Position numbers and translations under genes: made by a program
Assembly: GCA_026122225.1 (NCBI GenBank)
Contig: JANEZZ010002704.1
Coordinates: forward strand, 372,001-436,000
Source of the DNA: Heloderma charlesbogerti
Taxonomy: Eukaryota; Chordata; Lepidosauria; Squamata; Helodermatidae
Length of the DNA: 64,000 bases
Reading direction: 5' to 3'
Notes under the pieces: model-generated
Seen by the model: the letters and a program-made list of their open reading frames with translations, nothing else
The model's database searches: none
Told to the model about the DNA's origin: nothing
Part shown: positions 44,626-55,345 of the stretch, one piece after another
Numbering within the stretch: position 1 is the first letter of the stretch
How the letters are laid out: each line of letters opens with the position of its first letter

Positions 44626-46204
44626 CTGAGATTTATCAGTACAGGCTAGCATGAGGAAACTGTATGGCTTTGCAAACTGCAGATCCAACTTTTCAGTGAT
44701 GATGATGATGATGATTCATGCCATGCCGAGAAGTCTGATTTAAAGCAACCATCTGCTCCAATGCAAACGATGATGGTCATGTTCATGATGTGGATGTTGG
44801 CTTCGCTGGGGTCTGTTCTTTTGGTCACAGAGGTCAACAGCAGATCTATCGACTTCAGTCATGCAAGGTCATGGCTTAAGGCCACAAGCTAATGATGTTC
44901 AGGTCACTGAGCATCTGCTCGATAACAATTCTACCAATCAAGATTGTGCTCAAGGCAGTGACCCAGAGGTGAAAGGCTCCTTATCTCATTATCAACTTCC
45001 TATGCCCTCCTCCCCAAGGCCCTTTGTTTGAACTATTTTATGCATACTTAGTTCCTGAAGCAATTTCTCCCCAGAATGACATTTTCCCCATTATAACTAA
45101 CATGTGAACAAACCTTGCTTTGTTTGATGATACGTTTTTCTGGTTTCTATTCTTCTCCCTATTTTACCACCAAAATCCTACACTAGAAGAGTGTCCCCTT
45201 CCTCTCCTTCTCTTGGTGTATAAGATGCCCCTGTTTTCTAGTCACTGGAATAAGAATAACTCCATCCTCATCCCCAAGTGAAATGAAACCTAAGAACACA
45301 TAATTTCTATTTGCTCCAATTCATCTCTTATTACTATTTGCTTTGTTTCTCTTTCTCCCATCTCTCTTTTTCCAAACCAGGGGTGCCGAACTAGTTTAAA
45401 GTGTGTATGGGTGTGTGTGTGTGTCAAATTGCCCCCTCCAGTCCTTCACAGGCCAGATGGTATCAGCAGGCCTGGCCTGGCCATTTATGTCACCCCACCC
45501 TCCATTTTGCCTCTCTCCATGCTGAGAGAGGCACAGAGCTCCGTGGCTCCCTCAGCATGGAGAGAGGGACTCGGCTGCTCCTCCCAGCACCAGCTGCATC
45601 CCTAGCCTTAACTGGCATGCAGCATGCCCATAGCGGCAGTGTGCCACATTCCAAGCCCCGTCCCCTGGAGGAATTAGGGATGCGCAAAAAGGTTTTTTGC
45701 TCCCAAAGCGCAAAAACGTTCCCTGAGTTCAGGGAACAGCCCACAGCTCAGCTCACATATGCAAAGCAAGTCCTACATGGCACCGATGTCCAGCAAGCCA
45801 AAAATTGGAAACCTAGCTCGCAAGAAGCGTTGTGCTGAAGGATGGAGTAAAGATGTCAAGGCTACAGTCCTATGCACACTTGCTTGGAAGTCCCATTGAA
45901 TGCAGACTACGCATGCCAAAGATGTGCTCCACAGCACTTCACATATTCAAAGTACTACAGGCATTAACGGCAACTAGTCCCAGCATCAGAAGTGGCAAAA
46001 CCGGGCATCTGCTGGAGGCTACACACCAGCAGAGGGCCCGCCATTGATCACAGTCCCTAACTTTGCTGCCTTAACTCCCCTCCTCCTTCCTCCACCGTAG
46101 CCAGCCTGGCATGAGGCTCCAAGCTGAGATACGCTCCCCTGGCTTCTGCAGTTTCTGTGCCTGGCCAGTAGTTGGAGCCAGCCAGTTGCCTCTCAAGGAG
46201 CAAC
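44626..46204. other. No recognisable gene; small repeats only
   Basis: (GAT)n at 44,695-44,717, (GT)n at 45,403-45,423, and a short inverted pair 'ctctctccatgctgagaga' / 'cagcatggagagagg' near 45,512-45,567. The 145-codon plus frame at 45,401 has no familiar motif. Confidence 0.45.
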
Positions 46205-46330
46205 CAATCGAAAACCCACCATTGAGCAATACCTTTATGAGGACCACCCAAAATAGCGAAATATTGTGCAGGCTTTCAACTTCTCCAGAACTCTTCATCA
46301 GGCTAGGTGGTACAACAAACAGGGGATTGC
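46205..46330 (-). mobile_element. Hammerhead-type repeat, best-preserved core of its family
   Basis: On the minus strand an intact CTGATGA (plus coordinates 46,295-46,301) is followed by a helix II-like hairpin (gagttctggagaagt, one mismatch and one wobble) and GAAA (46,274-46,277). GC-CT-GC then stands in the place of a very short helix III. Flanking words match 8.87 and 9.55 kb ('ccagaactcttc', 'ttcaacttctccaga'). Confidence 0.6.
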
Positions 46331-47320
46331 AGAAGAACATTAACCAGTGTTTTCTCTGTCTTGTCCCTTGTGAGTGAGACAGCATGTGTCTCTGTGTGTT
46401 TATTGTGCCTGTTATATGTATGCCTGTATGTTTCTTGTGTCATGTGTGCGTGTGCATAAGAGGTGTGTGTGGATGTGCTTCCTATGTGCCTATTTGTATA
46501 GGGGCATAAAGGGCACAGTCTCTTCCCCAGGGCCCACAAAAACCTGGAGCCAGCCTCAACAGCAGCAATGCTTTTCTAACACCAAAGCCATCTCATAAAC
46601 AGACTATTTGAAAGCCTACAGTGGATAAAAGCAGGCAGCAATATGCAACAGAACAATAGGCAATTCAGATCATTACTCCATAGCCTCCAGTAGGGATGGG
46701 GGCAAAATTTGTTCAGTTTGCATTCTAATGTGAACCTGGATAATTTCACACTTTTGAACCAATACGTAAACCAAAACTCAGTTATCCTTTGAAATTCACA
46801 CTTCTCTGAACTTTGCAAAGGAGTTTTCCAGTAAAAAAATAAAGTGTACGAAAATGTGTATATTCGTGAAAATGTTTAAAATGCATTATATTAGGGAAAT
46901 TACCTGGAAAAGTGTATATTCAGCAAAAATGAATACACAAATGTATGTATTAGGAGAAATGAGAGCAAAAATGTGTACATGTTTTCATGTGAACTGTTAA
47001 AAAAAATCTCAGAGTTCAGGACGAACTGAACTTCAAACTGGAAAAACAAGAAACTGAGAGAAACTGAAACTGAAAGATTCATCTACACCTACTCACCAAA
47101 GAATATTACCCATTTTTCAGAAAAAATCAATGCACCTGATTATTGACTATCTCTAAGGTCCAAACTTAATGTGGAATCAGCTGGCATAGATGTGGACTCC
47201 TCCAACAGGCAGTTTCTTCTCCTGCTGGCTTTCAACATGACTGAACTGAGATACACGATCAGCACATAGAGTGCAGCTCTTGCCACATGGCATCACTTCA
47301 GACTGGTGACAGATGGGAGA
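46331..47320. other. No recognisable feature
   Basis: GT-rich at 46,380-46,470. A run of 'gaaaatgtgtatattc'-like words at 46,850-46,990 is weakly repetitive. Nothing assigned. Confidence 0.4.
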
Positions 47321-47808
47321 ATCTTTTTATTTATTTATTTATTTATAATATTTACATACTGCTCCATATCTAAAACAGATTTCAGAGCGGTGAACAGAAA
47401 AGATAAAAGATTAAAAGGATAAAAAGATTAAAATACCACATTAAATAAATATGCCAATAAAACCATGTCTGGTCAGTTAAAAAATTCCTCCTATAAGAGT
47501 ACTGTCTTCAGGAGGTGCCAGAAGCAACCCAGTGTTGGTGCCTGCCTGATCCCCAGGGGCAGGGAGTGCCAAAGAAAGGGGGCCATCACACTGAAGGCTC
47601 TTCTCTTAGTGGACTCCAATCTGGCCATAGGTCGGTGTGGAACTACCAGGAGCAGGGGTGTCATTATGAGGGCCCTAACTGGGCATGGTTCCCAGATCTT
47701 TTTGAGCTGTGCCCCGAATCTTTTGAGCTATCCTAATTGCCATTTTTTTTTTACATTTTCCCATTGACTTGCATTGGAAAACAGAAATGGCCATAACGTT
47801 TTTAGTTT

Positions 47809-48077
47809 GTACGATAAATACATGAAATTTGGAGAACTGGTAGCCCCCATGAAGCTTATTGAACCTGCCCAATTTCAGGCAGTTCGGTCCAGTGGCTTTT
47901 GTGCTAGTCACAGGTACAATTTGCTATTTTCAAGAAAATCTGTCAACGCAAAGAGCTATATTTTTTATGCTTCCACATACATGTATGGAATTGGGGGACC
48001 TGGCAGCCCCTATGGAGGTGACTGAGCCTGACAAAGTTCAGACAGTTAGGTCCAGTGGCTTTTGTGCTAGCCATGCA
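47809..48077. repeat. Two diverged tandem units, period about 162 bp
   Basis: 'aatttggagaactggtagcc' (47,826) and 'aattgggggacctggcagcc' (47,989), and 'tccagtggcttttgtgctag' in both units. Part of the 4.1-kb element. Confidence 0.85.
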
Positions 48078-48136
48078 TAACTTTTCCTTTTCTCAAAGAC
48101 TAAAACAAAAAGTAAAAAACTGTCAAGCCATACAGG

Positions 48137-49205
48137 GGATTAGAGATCCTAATCAGGTGTTTAAGGTGACCATTAGGAGGTCACTATCCCTAATCTCTGG
48201 TGAAGGGGTTTTTTTTGAGGTGGAAAAAACCTCTCTCCCCCTAATTTTCTGCTCTTCTATGCCCACTGTTGGGAGCTTGCTTGCAATGAAATTTTGAAGA
48301 GGGAGAAGGAAGGGAAGAAAGAGCTCCACGTGAAATACTGGTATTTCACACAGCATCTAATTTTACTGCCCCAGACTGGAAACTTTGGCTTCTGCAGAAG
48401 TTTAGTAGCTTCAGTACAGCAAAGGATCCAATCAGCCTCCACAAACTTCTTTCTCCCCCTCCACTTTAATTTTGCCTAAATAGCTGTAGGACTCAAATTA
48501 TTTCAAAAGGAGGGTTAGGACTATGTGGCGTCACGATCGAGGAACTACTGAGGCTTTTAAATAGGTTCTACAGTTTTAAAAAAGCTAGAAAAAGCCCTTG
48601 GCCACCTGATCTCATAAAGTTCATTTAAGTACGTGCAATCCTTACAAACCTTCTACAGCCTCCTAAATTCCTCTGAAGTACCACTTCTCTGAAAGGAGCC
48701 ACTTGGCTTAGGGAATTCCCCCCCCACACACACACACACATTTCCAATCACCATTCTTCTTTTCTTCTTCCTTCGCCTATCCTGTTCTTTCTCTTCTTTA
48801 TTCCACCCATCTTGGGCCTATCTTGGGGAATTCTTAAAGATAATTCTCTTTGGTGTGCAAAAGAAATTCTGAACTGTATTTGACTTTTATACAAACAGAC
48901 AAGAGGGTTAGAGATCCTAATCAGAAGGTGTTTAAGGTGACTATTCTGTGGCATCATGATAGAGGAACCACTGAGGCTTTTAGATAGGTTCTACAGTTTT
49001 AAAAAAGCTATAAAAAGCCCTTGGCCACCTCACCTCATAAAGTTAATTTAAGTACTTGTAATCCTTACAAACCTTCCACAGCCTCCCAAATTCCTCTGAA
49101 GTACTCCCTTTCTGAAAGGAGCCACTTGGCTCTTTTTTCTCTATCCCCCGCCCAAACGCATTTCCAGTCACCATTCTTCTTTTCTTCTTCCTCTCCCTAT
49201 CCTGT

Positions 49206-49246
<41 letters not shown>

Positions 49247-49376
49247 TTTCTTTCTTTCTTTCTCTTCTTTATTCTACCCAGAGCATATCTTGGGGAATTC
49301 TTAAAGAGAATTCTCTTCAGTGGGCAAGAGAAGTTCTGAAATGTATTTGACTTTATACAAACAGACAAGAGGGCTG
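48137..49376. repeat. Tandem duplication with internal deletion
   Basis: 'ttagagatcctaatcag' plus 'gtgtttaaggtgac' occurs at about 48,140 and 48,908. 'aggaactactgaggctttta' to 'caaacagacaagaggg' occurs at 48,540-48,907 and again at 48,963-49,374, offset 423 bp. The second unit lacks about 340 bp present in the first. Carries (CA)n at 48,726-48,741. Confidence 0.88.
49206..49265. repeat. (CTTT)n microsatellite
   Basis: About fourteen CTTT units with one interruption; it grew in the second unit of the tandem duplication and not in the first. Confidence 0.95.
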
Positions 49377-49484
49377 GTTTTTCTCCTCCTCACTCAAGTC
49401 TTTGAGAAAAGTGGGTTCACATGGATGCAGAGGAACAAATCTGGGGCTGTTTTGTTTGTCAGTTGTCATTATCCAGCAACAGGA

Positions 49485-49690
49485 AGGGCTGTAGCTCCGT
49501 GGCAGAGCACATGCTTGGCATGCAGAAGGGCCCAGGTTCGATCCCCAGTATCTCCAGGGAGGGCTAGGAGAGAAGCCAGCCTGCAACCCTGGAGAACCGC
49601 TGCTGCCAGTCAGTGTCAACAATACTGGCTAGACGGACCTAGGGTCTGACTCAGAATAAGGCAGCTTCCTATGCTCCTATGAACAGAAAG
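49485..49690 (+). mobile_element. tRNA-Ala-derived SINE (family 2), near full length
   Basis: The head 'gggctgtagctccgtggcag' (A box), 'catgcttggcatgcagaagg' and 'ggttcgatccccagtatctc' (B box) follow tRNA-Ala order, with TGGCATG at the anticodon position. Body words are 'ggagaaccgctgctgccagt' and 'ggctagacggacctaggg'. The 3' end is 'ggcagcttcctatgctccta'. The head is not a functional tRNA: the acceptor stem is lost and SINE body follows directly. Confidence 0.88.
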
Positions 49691-50383
49691 CTTGAATAAA
49701 AATAGGAGTTTGGGGTTTGTTTTTTAAGCAGAGGGGAGATAAATACTGCTCATTTATACAAGCCTATGTATGCCTACTCAGAAGCCCCATTATGTTTAAT
49801 GAGGCTTTGCCTCAAGAGAAGTGTGCATGGGATTCCAGCACAAGTTACTTTTGTAGGGGGATTTGCACCTTGATGCTCTGCATGTTTACTCAGAAATAAG
49901 TCCTGAGTTGTGAACATGGTACTGCAGTCTTAATGCAGTGCCTACCCAATTCCATCTAAGGAACTGACTGCCCTTTCAGCTCGGTCCTATGCATGTTTTG
50001 TTATTTGCGTGGGGTTTTGTTTTTTGTTTGTTTTGCATGAACTCTAGCTTCAGTGATGAGGGAAAGGCACTTAGTACATGCTCAGAGCTTCTCCATAACT
50101 TAACCCTAGTTTTGAAAACAGACTCATTGGCTGAATCCTGGTGAAATCTTGGCACAAATGAAGTTATGGGGAGGAAGATACAATGAGAGCTTGTGCATAA
50201 CAAGGAGGTGGTAGAGGAGAGTTGCACAAAACAAGACATCTGCCTTTATGAAGAGATGCTGGAGGATGGTAGGATGAGGAGGGATGGTTGCATGGAGGGG
50301 AATAGAATTGGTAGGAGGAGAATGTAAGTGTGCAGTGGTGAAAGAAAAGCATTCTGCATATGCTTAGAGGCACTCTCTATTTA

Positions 50384-50530
50384 AGAACATAAGAACAGCC
50401 ATGCTGCATCAGACCAAGGTCCATCTAGTCCAGCATTCTGTTCACACAGTGGCCAACCAGATGCCCACAGGAAATCCACAAGCAGGACATGAGTGAAACA
50501 GCACCTTCCCAACCATGTTCCCCTGCTGCT
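50384..50530 (-). mobile_element. CR1-type LINE 3' end
   Basis: Plus strand 'agaacagccatgctgcatca', 'ccatctagtccagcattctg' and 'acacagtggccaaccagatg' reverse the terminal part of the CR1 copy at 41.83 kb. Nested in the 4.1-kb hAT-like element. Confidence 0.75.
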
Positions 50531-50724
50531 AACATTGGTGACATGTAAATAAATTGTAGTATTTCTAAATTTGCATGCATGTATATCCTTCATGCAGGTT
50601 TCTAGCCTGTGGGACACCTCTATTGATCTGTGCATTTTCATACAAACTTACCCAAAAACTATTGGGGAAGGGTGAAGGGAAGAGAAAGCAAATCACTTCC
50701 TCCCCCAAATTGGAGAACTCCCCT

Positions 50725-51115
50725 TCCACATGAACTGCTGCACCTATCCTTCTGAAACTTTGCTGGTTTCTTACTTAGGGACAACTCTAGGCTGTCTGTA
50801 ATTTTCAGAGCAACGGTCCACAAGGAAAATAGGGAGATAAGTATGTTCTCGTTTGGAGACCTCAAAATGTCAAGGCCACCCTTGCACAAAAATCCCTGTG
50901 GCTATCATTCTGAAATTTGGCAGACATGATCTCCTCTGATGGGGCAATGAATCCTGAAATTTTTATCCAATTCTTCCAAGTAATAAAGATGTAATTGGCA
51001 GTTCCCTTTAAAAGAAATCAAAATATAAACCCTGCACCTATTTTTCTGACATTGGGCAGGTATAATCCCCTTCTGGGGGGCTACTATGCCTGAAATTATC
51101 ATCCAGTTCTGACCA
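50725..51115. repeat. Three degenerate tandem units, about 140-160 bp each
   Basis: 'gcacctatccttctgaaact' (50,739), 'ggctatcattctgaaatttg' (50,899) and 'cacctatttttctgacattg' (51,035), each followed by 'ctgtaattttcag', 'ctgaaatttttatcc' or 'ctgaaattatcatcc'. Part of the 4.1-kb element. Confidence 0.65.
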
Positions 51116-51877
51116 AGAGAAAAAAGTTCAAGTTTTTCTCTTCCCGTGGTAGTCAGCAGGAAACATAAAGACTCATTTTTCCAAACCTCGACTCAGGTTT
51201 GGCGCTGAGCTGAAATGGTCCGATTATAAATTGGCCCAAGGAGAAGCGGGATGTTTTCCAAAATGCTAAATGGGGGTGTGAGTTGAAGTGGGGTGGGGGG
51301 TCAGTGCACACTCCATATGTATTTATATATGTAGGTGTGTATGTATGTAATCTATAGGAAATTAGTGAACAAACGCAAAACTGTAAGTGGGTCAGGTTAT
51401 ACTAATATGATATTGTAACAATATAGAAACACACACAATAACATAGTGAGTGTTGGTAATCTATTTAGAATAGGGTTGTTGTTAGAACATTATAATTATA
51501 CATATGAATACAATTGTACACATACTGGTAGATAACAGAAGCATCTGTATCACAGGTATATACAAATTATTATTATTATACAAATTATAATTATCACAGT
51601 TTCTACAACGGTGGCCCTTTTTTGTACTTGTATGTAGTCTATACACACACGCAAGCACACCACACACACACACACACATATATATATGAGGTGCGCTTAA
51701 ACTTGGAGATATATATATGCAAATTTGTGTTATGGGCCTGTGCCCCTGATCTTTTAAGAACCTAGCAACACCCCTGACCAGGAGCATGCCCTCCAATGAC
51801 CTCAGTGGCCGGGCAGGTTGGTAAGGGAGAAGGCACTCTCTCAGGTATCCTGGTCCCAAGTTGTTTAGGGTGCATGT

Positions 51878-52018
51878 TTTTAAAAATAGCATAATTTTAA
51901 TTTGCTGTTTTATTCTCTTTTTTTTATCCTTTTACTGTTTTATCTCTTGTGTTCACCACTCTGGAATCTGTCCTAGATATGGAGTGGTATACAAATATTG
52001 TAAATAAATAAATAAATA
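51878..52018 (+). mobile_element. L2-type 3' UTR inserted in opposite orientation
   Basis: 'cctagatatggagtggtata' and 'caaatattgtaaataaataa' are the sense form of the 3' UTR whose inverse lies at 47,330-47,400. It interrupts the minus-strand L2 coding frame between 'YKVLVL' and 'NNLGPGYLRE'. Confidence 0.65.
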
Positions 52019-52335
52019 GTACTAGAACCTTATATCTGGCCCGTTGGAGAATAGGCAGCCAGTGCAGTTCCCTTGCAAAGGAGTTACATGCTAGAAAGGG
52101 GCAGCTCCTAACAACAGCCGAGCTGCTGCATTCTGCACTAGCTCCAGCTTCCGGAGCAGCCTTAAGGCAGCCCCTCATGGAGCGCATTGTGCTTTATAAA
52201 TTTTTAAATTTTTTTAAATAAATAAAACATTTAAATTTTTAAATAAATTCTAATTAAAAAATATTATTGTGGTGTAATAACCAGGGATTTTTTAATTAGG
52301 CGTTTCGCCTTGTTATGTTTTAGGTACAGGAGGAA

Positions 52336-52570
52336 ATGTTTATTTATTTATTTTATTTATTATTGCATTTATACCCCGCCTTTTTTCCTCTTGCAAAGAA
52401 CCCAAGGCGGCTTACATTATCCTCCTCCTCTCCATTTTATCCTCACAACAACAACCCTGTGAGGTAGGTTGGGCTGAGAGTGTGTGACTGGCCCAAAGTC
52501 ACCCAGTGAGCTTCCATGGCCGAGTGGAGACTAGAACCTGGATCTCCCAGCTCCCAGTCCAACACTCTTG
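52336..52570 (-). mobile_element. tRNA-derived SINE (family 1), inverted
   Basis: (TTTA)n, 'gcatttataccccgcc', 'cccaaggcggcttacatt', 'aaccctgtgaggtaggttgg', 'ggcccaaagtcacccagtga', 'agaacctggatctccc' and 'ccagtccaacactc'; the last bases of the tRNA-like head are missing. Nested in the Penelope-like segment. Confidence 0.82.
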
Positions 52571-52835
52571 TTTAGACACCCTTATCCAGCAGGCATACGC
52601 ACATACCGCTTTGCGAGAAGCCAACAATCTTACTAGTTTAAAAACTGTTGGTAAATATACCTTTTATTATTTTTAGTGTTTTTTAAAAGCTATTTTACTA
52701 ATTGCGTCAGTGTTAATATTTGGGATATATTTAAACCTGTTTATTTTTGTTTTACAGGTTTTATGTAGAATCTCTGCAATTATGAGATATTATTTGTAAT
52801 TTGTGATCATACGGACTGTAATTTGTGTTTATTTT

Positions 52836-52872
52836 CCCACTGATGAAAACCGTTCAGGTCGAAACGCGTATG
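52836..52872 (+). ncRNA. Hammerhead-ribozyme-like core
   Basis: Intact CTGATGA (52,840-52,846) and GAAA (52,861-52,864) flank a short hairpin, ACC-GTTCA-GGT, standing for helix II (one extra A). GAAA is followed by the self-complementary ACGCGT, which could make the very short helix III seen in Penelope-type hammerheads. The closing G-C pair of helix II is disturbed, and helix I partners were not identified. Self-cleavage is therefore doubtful for a single unit; such minimal forms may need a neighbouring copy. Confidence 0.55.
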
Positions 52873-53587
52873 GGACAGGGGTATTTGGAGAGCCCAGATA
52901 CAGATACCAATTATTATAATATGTATGTAGGAAATACCTGAGCACTGTTTCTAGATCTTTTTAACCTTGTTTGTACTATTTTATTAAAACCTCGTTTTTA
53001 ATGGTTTATTAGAATTGTCAGTTTCCTATAACCTATAGTGTTTGAGCTTACTATCACCTGTAGCACTGTGGTCAAGCTATCCCTGTCCAGGAGAGGCCAT
53101 AGCTGGCGAACCAGCCGAAGCTGGTAAAAGGCACTCCGAGCTGTTGCGACCACTTGGGCCTCCAACAACAGTGATGGATCTAGGAGTACCCCCAGACTAC
53201 GGACCTGATCTTTCAGAGGGAGTGCAACCCCATCCAGAATAGGCAATGAGCCTATCTCCTGGACCCAAGAATCGCTCACCCACAGGGCCTCTGTCTTGCC
53301 AGGATTCAGTTTCAGTTTATTGGCCCTCAGCCAGCCCGTTACTGAGTTGAGGCACTGATTCAGGACTTGCACAGCCTCACACATGTCTGAATGCTCCTTC
53401 TTATTATACAACAACAGCAGCAGCAGCAGCCCTCCCTGCTCATACAAAACTAACATGATTTAGGAAAGGGTTCTAGACTAGACTAGACTTCTTCCTGACT
53501 TACTAGCTTTCTGTGTGCAGGGAGTGTTTTAAAAAATATGGGGGAGCATTTCAGTATGTGACACACCCCTCCAGACACATACCTGCA

Positions 53588-53965
53588 TAAGTACATAAGA
53601 ACAGCCATGCTGTATCAGACCTAGTCCTGTTCACACAGTGGCCCCCCAGCTACTTGTGGGAAGCCCACAAGTAGGACATGAATACAACAGCACCCTCCCA
53701 CTCATGTTCCCCAGCAACCGGTGTACATAAGCATTGGAGGTAGCATATAGCTATCAGGACTAGTAGGCACTGATAGCCTTTTCCTCCTTAAATTTGTCTA
53801 ATCCCCTTTTAAAGCCATCCAAACTGGTGGCCATCTCTACATCGTAAGGTAGTGAATTCCATAGTTTAATTATTCTCTGTGTGAGAAGTACTTCCCTTTA
53901 TCTATCCTGAATATCCCACCAATCAGCTTCATGGGATGACCCCGGGTTCCAGTATTATAAGAGAG
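53588..53965 (-). mobile_element. CR1-type LINE 3' region
   Basis: Plus strand 'aagaacagccatgctgtatc', 'acacagtggccccccagcta', 'tagcatatagctatcaggac', 'cttttaaagccatccaaact' and 'cagcttcatgggatgacccc' follow the inverted CR1 order of 41.83 kb. Confidence 0.82.
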
Positions 53966-55159
53966 GGTGTCTGAAGTCTGATGTGGTACAGTCCAACAAG
54001 AGCTGCATCAACTGATTTTTCTACTTGTATGCTTCAGCACAGCTAATGAGGAAGGCATAATTTTTTCAAGGTGGATCAACCTATTATCTTCATGCCAAAA
54101 GAATGACATTACTACAGATACATAAAGGACCGCTAAAGGAGATAATATCAGATCCTTGTTTTCAGTTCATGAGTAGCTTCAAGTTAGAAGGTATCCTACA
54201 TATGGAAATCTTGAGATATACATTCATACATGGTAGTGTGCATTTAGCACATCTTTCTGGCAAGTTACATCTCTTACTAACCTGCACTGCTTGGCTATCA
54301 GATTTTGATTAGCAGGATTTGATCCCAACAATTAACGCAGTGTTACAGGAGGCCAATTTCAACGTCATTTTCCCCCCTCCATTTTGGGTCTGAATACAAA
54401 GCTGCAAATTTCTGCAGCAAAGATCTTTAAGCAGAGTTGGCAGGAATCCGTTCCGTAGCTCCTAGACCTTCCATGCACAATCTGTGGACATAAGATATTC
54501 TGAATTGTTTCCCACATATATTTAGCCATAGTATTATGTCACCAAAGATATATAGATGACATCTCTCTCTCTCTCCCCACCAATTCAATATACCTGAAAA
54601 TAGTAAGAAAGTTTACATGTGAAGATGTGCTGTTCCCACCCCCTCCATTGTCACATTCATTGCCCTCTACTCATGGAGAATGACTTTGTGAAGGGGAGAG
54701 CCTACTATATCTGTGGGGGCACTCTACACGATTGAGAATGCTGGAAAATCATTCTGGATCATGTGGAGAGCCTCCAGATACAGGAGGCTCTCCTCTTCAA
54801 GAAGTCATCTGCCATGAGTACAAAGCAATGAATGCAACATTGAGAGGATGGAGTCAGCATGCTTCCCCTACTCACATGTTTACTATTTTCAGATATAGCA
54901 CACCTGAATAGGGCTTCTGGCTGACTGGCTGTCTAATCTCAGCATACCTTTAAAAGGCATCATCTGGTCAAAAGAGGTGAGAAAAGCGTTTAAAAGCTTT
55001 TTTCTTTAAAAAAAAATCAATTCTAGGGAGACATCAGCAACTCACCACACATTACATTTACATTTTTCAGTATATTCAGTTCCATAAAACCCTCCCTTGC
55101 TGAGCGAAAGGCACCCTATGCAACACATTAATAATACTACTTAGCATTTCAGAATCTTT
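53966..55159. other. No recognisable feature
   Basis: No reading frame of note. A mild inverted pair ('tcatggagaatgactttgtg' region with 'ctcctcttcaagaagtcatc') around 54,670-54,815 may be an old foldback. Confidence 0.4.
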
Positions 55160-55345
55160 ACCTACATTATCTCAATAATCCTTACAACAATTATGTAAAA
55201 GTCAGTAATATTATTCCCACCCTATTGCTGACGAAGGGCTGAGAGAACAGCAGCTTGCCTGAGGCTACCAAGTAAGGTCATGGCTGAGGGGAGATCTGAA
55301 CCCAGGAATTCCTGCCTCAGCCACTATGCTACGGCAGCCCTGCAC
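55160..55345 (-). mobile_element. MIR-like (CORE) SINE
   Basis: Plus strand 'aatccttacaacaattatg', 'ttattcccaccctattgctg', 'cttgcctgaggctaccaagt', 'gagatctgaacccaggaatt' and 'ccactatgctacggc' follow the inverted order of a MIR-type element, with inverted B and A boxes near 55,290 and 55,325. Confidence 0.65.

Larger units (their letters stand above)
47653..51776. mobile_element. 4.1-kb hAT-like element, perfect 8-bp TSD, inside L2
   Basis: Starts 'caggggtgtcattatgagg' and ends 'cctagcaacacccctg'. The exact 8-mer 'accaggag' flanks it at 47,645-47,652 and 51,777-51,784, and the interrupted L2 frame resumes on either side. The right end matches the left end of the 479-bp element at 32,097 for about 60 bases ('aacttaaaatattcgaggg' versus 'ttcttaaaagatcaggggc' when inverted). 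No transposase frame seen. The interior holds two sets of tandem repeats, a SINE (49,485) and a CR1 tail (50,384). Confidence 0.87.
52193..53044 (+). mobile_element. Penelope-like insertion carrying a hammerhead motif
   Basis: This AT-rich segment splits the L2 frame between '..LTTVLQVIVSS' and 'GLP.RLLRKLELV'. It contains a hammerhead core at 52,836-52,872. It also contains 'aggcgtttcgcct' at about 52,299-52,311, which on the minus strand reads GGCGAAACGCC, like the 3' half of a second, inverted core. Penelope-like elements are known to carry hammerhead ribozymes in their terminal repeats. No coding frame remains, so it would be a terminal-repeat copy. A SINE sits inside it. Confidence 0.55.
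47321..53456 (-). mobile_element. L2-clade LINE fragment, broken by at least three insertions
   Basis: Pieces in L2 (minus-strand) order: 53,456-53,045 reads 'LRANKLKLNPGKTEALWV' and 'VRSLGVLLDPSLLLEAQV', then 'LWPLLDRDSLTTVLQ'. 52,192-52,020 reads 'GLP', 'RLLRKLELVQNAAARLLLG' and 'RELHWLPILQRARYKVLVL'. 51,877-51,785 reads 'NNLGPGYLRECLLPYQPARP' and 'LRSLEGMLL'. 47,644-47,465 reads 'VVPHRPMARLESTKRRAFSV' and 'MAPFLWHSLP', then 'APTLGCFWHLLKT'. The 3' UTR (47,321-47,460) ends with (ATTT)n. Interruptions: a hAT-like element, another L2 tail and a Penelope-like segment. Joined up, the order is that of an L2-type RT C-terminus. Confidence 0.85.

Noticed and set aside
49485..49557. tRNA-Ala gene
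   Set aside because: A and B boxes are present but the acceptor stem does not close and the sequence runs straight into a SINE body.
50725..51115. Possible coding repeat domain
   Set aside because: Frames are short and broken in all three units; the repeats are DNA-level only.
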